Source: Latrodectus hesperus
Taxonomy: Eukaryota > Arthropoda > Arachnida > Araneae > Theridiidae
NCBI GenBank assembly: GCA_037975125.1
Contig: CM075857.1
Span: 20,782,997 to 20,846,996, forward strand
Length of the DNA stretch: 64,000 nt
Direction: 5' to 3'
In this document: piece by piece, positions 55,612-64,000 of the stretch
Layout of the letters: each line of letters opens with the position of its first letter
How positions within the stretch are numbered: position 1 is the first letter of the stretch
The notes under the pieces: generated by a model
Database searches by the model: none
What the model was told of the DNA's origin: nothing
The model's input: the letters and a program-made list of their open reading frames with translations, nothing else
Translations under genes and position numbers: made by a program

Positions 55612-55925
55612 TTTTATTGGATACCTAGCCATATAGGTATAGATGGAAATGATAAAGTAGATGAAGCAGCAAAAAATACATGTCCGTACTTAAAACAAGG
55701 TATACTTCTGTCCGATATAAAAAAAATTACTGCAAAAAATCCATTCCCAATGTGAGGAGCTATGAAATTGACAAATTACGAAAAAATTGCATTTCATCAT
55801 TCCAAATATAATTCCATCATCAGTTTTACCACAACGTATATCTGATGTAAAACTCACTCGTTTGCGTATTGCGCATACTTGTTTTACTCAAAAGCACTTG
55901 TTTTTAAGTGACCCTTTGCTAAACA
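55612..55925 (+). pseudogene. LINE RNase H fragment
   Basis: The first frame reads FYWIPSHIGIDGNDKVDEAAKN, the W-x-P-x-H-x-G-x-x-G-N-x-x-A/V-D motif of the RNase H domain found in Jockey- and I-type LINEs, then stops at TGA. After a frameshift, VKLTRLRIAHTCFTQKHLFL matches the usual following region. Plus strand. The 59-bp array lies 90 bp downstream and looks like the same element's end. Confidence 0.82.
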
Positions 55926-56014
55926 GTCTCAGATGACTACAATCATTAAAGATTTTAAGTATTTTTTTTGTCTATTATTGTCAAGATAACCTTGAATTTA
56001 TTGAACTCAAGTTT

Positions 56015-56261
56015 GGTGATTTTCTTACATTTCCTTAAAGAAATTAGATTGATTACTAATTCGATATACGAATGGTGATTTTCTTACATTTCTTTAAAGA
56101 AATTAGATTGATTACTAATTCGATATACGAATGGTGATTTTCTTACATTTCTTTAAAGAAATTAGATTGATTACTAATTCGATATACGAATGGTGAGTTT
56201 CTTACATTTCTTTAAAGAAATTAGATTGATTACTAATTCGATATACGAATGGTGATTTTCT
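56015..56261 (+). repeat. Tandem array, 59-bp unit, four full copies plus a partial fifth
   Basis: Copies start at 56015, 56074, 56133, 56192 and 56251 and are almost identical (one C/T change near 56033, one G/T change at about 56198). In one frame each unit reads FKEIRLITNSIYEW and a TGA stop, like the C-terminus of a LINE ORF2, as expected downstream of the RNase H piece at 55612. Confidence 0.93.
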
Positions 56262-57218
56262 CAAATTTCTTATCAATCTACAAATGCAAAATTATATTTA
56301 AATTAAAAAAAAAAAGATTAGTGTTGTGTGTAAAACACGATTATAAATTTCGGCAATTTTCCAATTATTATCATTTTAAAAAGTTATTGAGAGCGAGGCG
56401 GATTGAATTGTTTGTTAAGTTTAAAGTTAGATAATGCATTTATTTCAATGGACTCAATGCAGCATTTTATAACACTTATTTCTATTTTTAACAAGTTTAG
56501 TTAGGTTGCTTCTTGGATTTATATGACTTGCAGGTTCATATAAATATTTTTGTCTCATTCTTGTAAACATCAAAAATGTGTTAGCAGTATTATTTTTTGA
56601 ATTAGGAAGAAAACATTATTTAAAATTAAAGCACGATGGAAACTTAGCAATATGCATCTCTCATGTAATGAAACAAACACATCCTAAAACTTTTCACACA
56701 AATGTAACAAATGTAAAAGGAATTTTTTTTTATAAATAGAGCTGAAACCGAATTTGTAGAACAAACATCCTACGCGAACATCATATTCCGCGATTCACAA
56801 TATAAAATTAACAACAGATTCTATTCAACTCTCGTTCCCTGAACTTTCTTTAAATATTTTAATAGTGTTGCCACGAAATCGCTCTAGACCAGCAAAAGTT
56901 CCTTAAAAATTAAACATTTTAAATCAAAAAGCTGTTTTATGTAGTATAATAAATTCAAAATGACATATAGTTTAATATAATAAATTTGCTCTAAATTCAT
57001 ATTCCATTTTAATTTTTAGAGTGGTGAAGCTGATATATGTGTTTATACAGCCAGTTATCATTTTTCGTTCGCGTGCATGATGTAATACAATTTTTGATAC
57101 TCATTATAAATTATATATTTGTTAAAATTAGAATTAATGAGCGCAATGAGATTAATCCGGACATCGCCTGGTCAGATGTCTTATCGCTTTGCTTGTATGT
57201 AGATAATAAATTCTTTGT
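56262..57218. other. Intergenic sequence, nothing recognised
   Basis: AT-rich, no gene or bordered repeat seen. Confidence 0.35.
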
Positions 57219-57231
57219 AAAAATTATCGCT

Positions 57232-58022
57232 TCTTCTTCTTCTTCTTAGAATTGGGTTTGTATGTCATTGGGCACCTCTGCTTTTATCAGCATTTTGTAC
57301 CATTAACTCCAAACCCAATGTTTCCTAGTTCCAGTTGCTCGGGTCACCCACTTTATTAATAAAGTCTGATAACCCTTTAATGGAGCCTAGGTGTAACTCT
57401 CTAGTATGGATGATGCCTAAAGAAGTTAATCTAGGGAGGGCAAGAGCCTCGCATTCATAAATGATATGCTCTGCCGTTTCCTCTTGCGTATGACATTTCC
57501 AGCAGATAGGGTCTTGCTGAAACAGTCCCATCTGGTCTGAGAGTCAGTCATACTAGTGATAGCTTCCTGACTTTCATCAGAAGATGGTTTGGAGGTCATT
57601 TCTACCTCAAGTGAAGGATTCATTACTGCCCCTTTACAAGACTGCCTCTGAGTTCCCTTGTCTTTTTCAGCAAGGTCTACTTCAGAGGCATCACCTGCAG
57701 ATGCAGAAAGGTTTGTTAAATCTTGTGTCTTTTCAGCCACAAGATAACAATTTATAAGCTCAGGTAATATAAGTCCACCCAGCATTGCCTGAGATACTGG
57801 GCAAGGCAAATTACTCTAGAAGTTTGCCAGGCAACTAGAGGCTCCGTTGAGACACCATTACCGCGGTGCCAATTAGCCCTAGGCACGGATCGCATAACAC
57901 CAGGGCTTACGGGAGCTGGTTCGCGGCCTCTGATTCTATATTCAAGGCTATCCTGTCATTCCTACAGGACGTTCAGTGATCCACCACCTGCCGACACGCC
58001 TGGCAGCTGCTCAGGCCCCAGG
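57232..58022 (-). mobile_element. LINE copy with 5' and 3' ends but no middle, 13-bp duplication
   Basis: Flanked by the perfect AAAAATTATCGCT (57219-57231 and 58023-58035). On the minus strand it starts CCTGGGGCCTGAGCAGCTGC, a GC-rich leader, then an ORF1-like frame (MLGGLILPELINCYLVAEKT, and an acidic Ser/Glu/Lys-rich stretch to ITSMTD). It passes directly into the ORF2 C-terminus with the Cys/His motif (DPICWKCHTQEETAEHIIYE), the 3' UTR and a (GAA)n tail. Endonuclease and reverse transcriptase are absent. The 3' part is the same family as 36050-36270. Confidence 0.85.
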
Positions 58023-58035
58023 AAAAATTATCGCT

Positions 58036-59604
58036 ACTGTAATCATTTTTTATTTTTAACTGTAGAGAGGAATTGCCTTGTTTTAGATACATCTGTTTGT
58101 ACATTATTACCACTCGTCTTATTTGATCCCTATAAATATGTTCATGTGAGACATATGAATGTACGGAATGTTTGGGAAACAAAGCAATTTTTTATAAAGT
58201 TTACAAATGACAAGTGGTTAGTATGCCACAATGTTCGTTTCCATTAATTGAATCATGTATTCTTGAAGAAATATTTAGAATAAGGAATCCTGCTGCGATA
58301 AATACTCAAAAAATATTCGCTGTGAAAATCTGAAAAAATAATAATATTTAATAACTAATATTTACTACCTAATATAATAATAACTAAGAGGAATAATACC
58401 AAATTATTTCACTTTCAAAGTCAAAGCACTTAAAATCTTCGAGATTGTTGGCAGAAAAAAAAAAAAGAAACAGGGAGATTAATATCAATTAACTTTCAGT
58501 TACTAAGGTTTAATTTTATGATGAAAAACACACTAAGTAAGATTAAAGCAGACAAAATGTATATTTTCTATGATAAGCCAAATAAAATCAAAGACTGCTT
58601 CTCTCAGCCCTAAAAATCTAATTGAAACAAAAAAATAATTTTGTAAAAAATAAGGAGGCTTTTTTATTTTTTTAGTTTTTGATTAAATTATTTTTTTAAT
58701 CGTAGGATGCAGAGCAAAACGTTCCAAAGTAAGTTTTCAGTGTTTGATGTATTTTCAAAAGCACTGATGTGTTACAAGCCTAGAATTAGCAAAGAATCGA
58801 GAAAAATAATATAACAGAAGAAAACCAACAAGATATATATAGAATCTGATTGCAATTGTTGATAGGAAAATGATGGAAGATTTAAAAAAAACTGGTAAAT
58901 AAAGTTGATGATAATCAAAGAAAAATAAAATCATTGGAATGCATATTGATATTGGCTCGCAACCATCAAATATTCTAAAGTCAACACAGTCAAACAAACA
59001 GATGTAAAATTGAAAGAGTCTAAAAGATTCATACCTGTAGATTTGGAGGAAGTATATCAAAAAAGTACAAATGTTATAATTTATGTGTTAAAAGTGTAAA
59101 TTTTATGAAAAATAAAAGCTTTTGATCAAAGTCAATACATTTCAAGCGAAAAGAATTTTTTTTAAATGAATATACAGCTAAATGTATTAAATTTGGCAAC
59201 GTTGGAAAAACTTCACACAAATAAATTTTGAAAAGTCATACGGAAAAACCTTTAAATTAAATTGCAGTCTTGTTGTGCAAACTCATATTGGATGATTAAA
59301 AATGCGAAAATAGGATAGCCACAATAAAGGAATTTATGTTACATTATTTTTTCTAAAGTAACGGCATAACCGGAATTTAGAAACCATTGGAATAAGTGAT
59401 CCTTGTGAATCTTATAATTTAGCGGAATTAGACGAATGAAATATAGATTACTCGAATCAATTGACATGTTTAAGCGGAAGAACAGTTAACTGCACCAAAA
59501 GATAACAAACTATGTTTTACTATCATTACCCAGGATAGAATCCTCAACACACATCTGAATCCCCACAAAAAAATTGAAAATTGACATTTCCACCTATAAA
59601 TTTG
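58036..59604. other. Intergenic sequence, nothing recognised
   Basis: AT-rich, low-complexity frames only. Confidence 0.35.
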
Positions 59605-59720
59605 TTGGTAAAAGTTTACAACCGGGTACCCCTTGATTTTTTTGCAACATTTTTTGTTGCCAAGATGTGACTAACAAGTTGGTCGCTACACAAAAGCTAA
59701 TCTAATTAAATTTTGTGGCC
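59605..59720 (+). repeat. Dispersed repeat shared with 47525-47645
   Basis: See the 47525 entry. Here the block between CTTGATTTTTTT and CCAAGATGTGA is shorter. Confidence 0.5.
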
Positions 59721-59967
59721 AAATTTTTTGGCATAGGTCAAAATAATGCAGTGGCACGGTTTTTTGAAAAGCATGTGACCCTCTAGCGCAGAATTTCAAT
59801 CCATTTATGTCCTTTTCTCTTTAGCTTTAAATAATTTCTTGTCGATATGATGTTGTTTAGCTCATTCGTAAAAATTTTTAGATGTAAATTCTAGCTTATT
59901 TAAGACATGTATTTAACGCTTCTCTTAATAATATATACAGGCAGATATTGTCTAGCTCCATTTATTA

Positions 59968-63085
<3,118 letters not shown>

Positions 63086-63127
63086 GCATTCACTTATCAC
63101 AAGGGAGGTCTTGTGATAAGTGAATGC
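63086..63127. repeat. Perfect hairpin, 18-bp arms, 6-nt loop
   Basis: GCATTCACTTATCACAAG at 63086-63103, loop GGAGGT, then the exact reverse complement at 63110-63127. The sequence CACAAGGGAGG then recurs just downstream (63138-63148). Confidence 0.92.
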
Positions 63128-63139
63128 TGAAGGGAGATC

Positions 63140-63297
63140 ACAAGGGAGGAAACACGGAAACGCATAAGCACCCGGCCCGGCAGAAGTGCATGCAGAAGAC
63201 AGAAACACAATATTCATCTTCCATTGTTCAACAATGACAGGGATCAAACCTGCAACCTTATACACCGAAGATTGCGATCCTACGACCAGCTCACATT
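63140..63297 (-). repeat. tRNA-derived SINE, minus strand
   Basis: The reverse complement starts near 63295 with TGAGCTGGTCGTAGGATCGC (A-box region) and has the B-box GCAGGTTTGATCCCTG. A GC-rich body runs to about 63140. Distinct from families A-C. Borders approximate. Confidence 0.6.
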
Positions 63298-64000
63298 GAG
63301 TCTATACGTTATTTTATTTAATATTCGTTTTATTTACGCGTTTGCTCTCATATTTTTTTAATTGATTTTTATCTATTTTGTGTTAACTGTATTGATATCA
63401 AATGCACAAACAGTTTTTTTTATTAACTTAATCAGGAAAAAAGACTATAATCTTTTTATTTTAAAATACACAAATCTTCCTAATTAGTTTAAATTATAAG
63501 GACAGAAAATTTTTCGAAAACTTTCAGTCTTTTTTTAATGCTTAATATTAAACATAATAATCGTCGAAATTAATAACTGCATAAAATATCGAGAATCTTC
63601 CGTTTTCAGTAAATTTGCCCTTATAGAAAAAAACAGCTGATTCGTTAGAAAAACGCGAGCGTCTGTATTTAAGCACATTTCCTTATTTGGCTTGAACATA
63701 TCGAATTCAGTGAAACGCTTCTACAAAAGTATGTTATTCATTTAATCTTTTATTATTTATTTCATATATATATAAGAGAGTCGACAATTTTTATACCCTA
63801 ACTTTAAAGATAAATTGAGGAATTGCTCTGAGTTAGATAAGAAATGTTGCAAAAAAGTAGTGGTAGAAATTAAATTAGAACAAAACAACCTCAGACACCA
63901 AAGAGATAACAGTCAGAATAATGGCATTCATTCATTTTTTTAATGCAATCATCTTCAAAGAGATTATTGCAACATTTATTCAATACATAAAAATTTAAAA
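63298..64000. other. Intergenic AT-rich sequence, nothing recognised
   Basis: No gene or repeat recognised up to the window end. Confidence 0.35.

Overview
This is AT-rich eukaryotic, almost certainly arthropod, DNA. The only convincing host gene is an intron-split UNC-93-family membrane protein; nearly everything else is repeats. The large introns, long (TA)n arrays, several tRNA-derived SINE families and the style of the Tc1, hAT, Gypsy and Jockey-type sequences fit an arachnid (probably a spider), but that is an inference, not a test.

The host gene lies on the + strand with coding exons at 2274-3269, 30075-30342 and 32676-32911. The exons join through GT-AG introns with compatible phases (0, then 1) into a 499-residue open frame that ends in a stop codon. 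Intron 1 is 26.8 kb and intron 2 is 2.3 kb. A candidate poly(A) signal lies at 33095.

Intron 1 holds a 5' plus 3' remnant of a (CAA)n-tailed LINE (4660-5097), a young Gypsy deletion derivative with 303-bp LTRs (5473-7949), a solo LTR with a 4-bp duplication (14345-14918), a second LTR-like stretch carrying a 177-bp LINE insertion, a decayed Jockey-type LINE on the minus strand (15850-18190), a decayed hAT transposon (24243-27306), a MITE (27982-28229) and old SINEs. Intron 2 holds two SINEs, one of them split by a further 171-bp insertion with a 13-bp duplication.

Downstream of the gene (33-64 kb) I recognise no host gene. This part holds SINEs, a Tc1 element with perfect 30-bp inverted repeats but a broken transposase (36640-38028), LINE 3' ends (36050, 39774, 40707), a SINE with a 12-bp duplication (41270-41545), a solo LTR (41786-42038), degenerate tandem repeats (43.3 kb), a second Tc1 family member (45614-47227), a LINE RNase H fragment followed by a 59-bp tandem array apparently amplified from a LINE terminus (55612-56261), and a LINE copy that keeps both ends but lacks its middle, flanked by a perfect 13-bp duplication (57232-58022).

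The most interesting signals are these: LINE and SINE copies that share a 3' plan (short stem-loop, then (CAA)n); three different retroelements that lost their middle while keeping both ends; several isolated perfect hairpins with 14-20 bp arms; and the 59-bp array. I found no CRISPR array, rRNA gene or intact tRNA gene.
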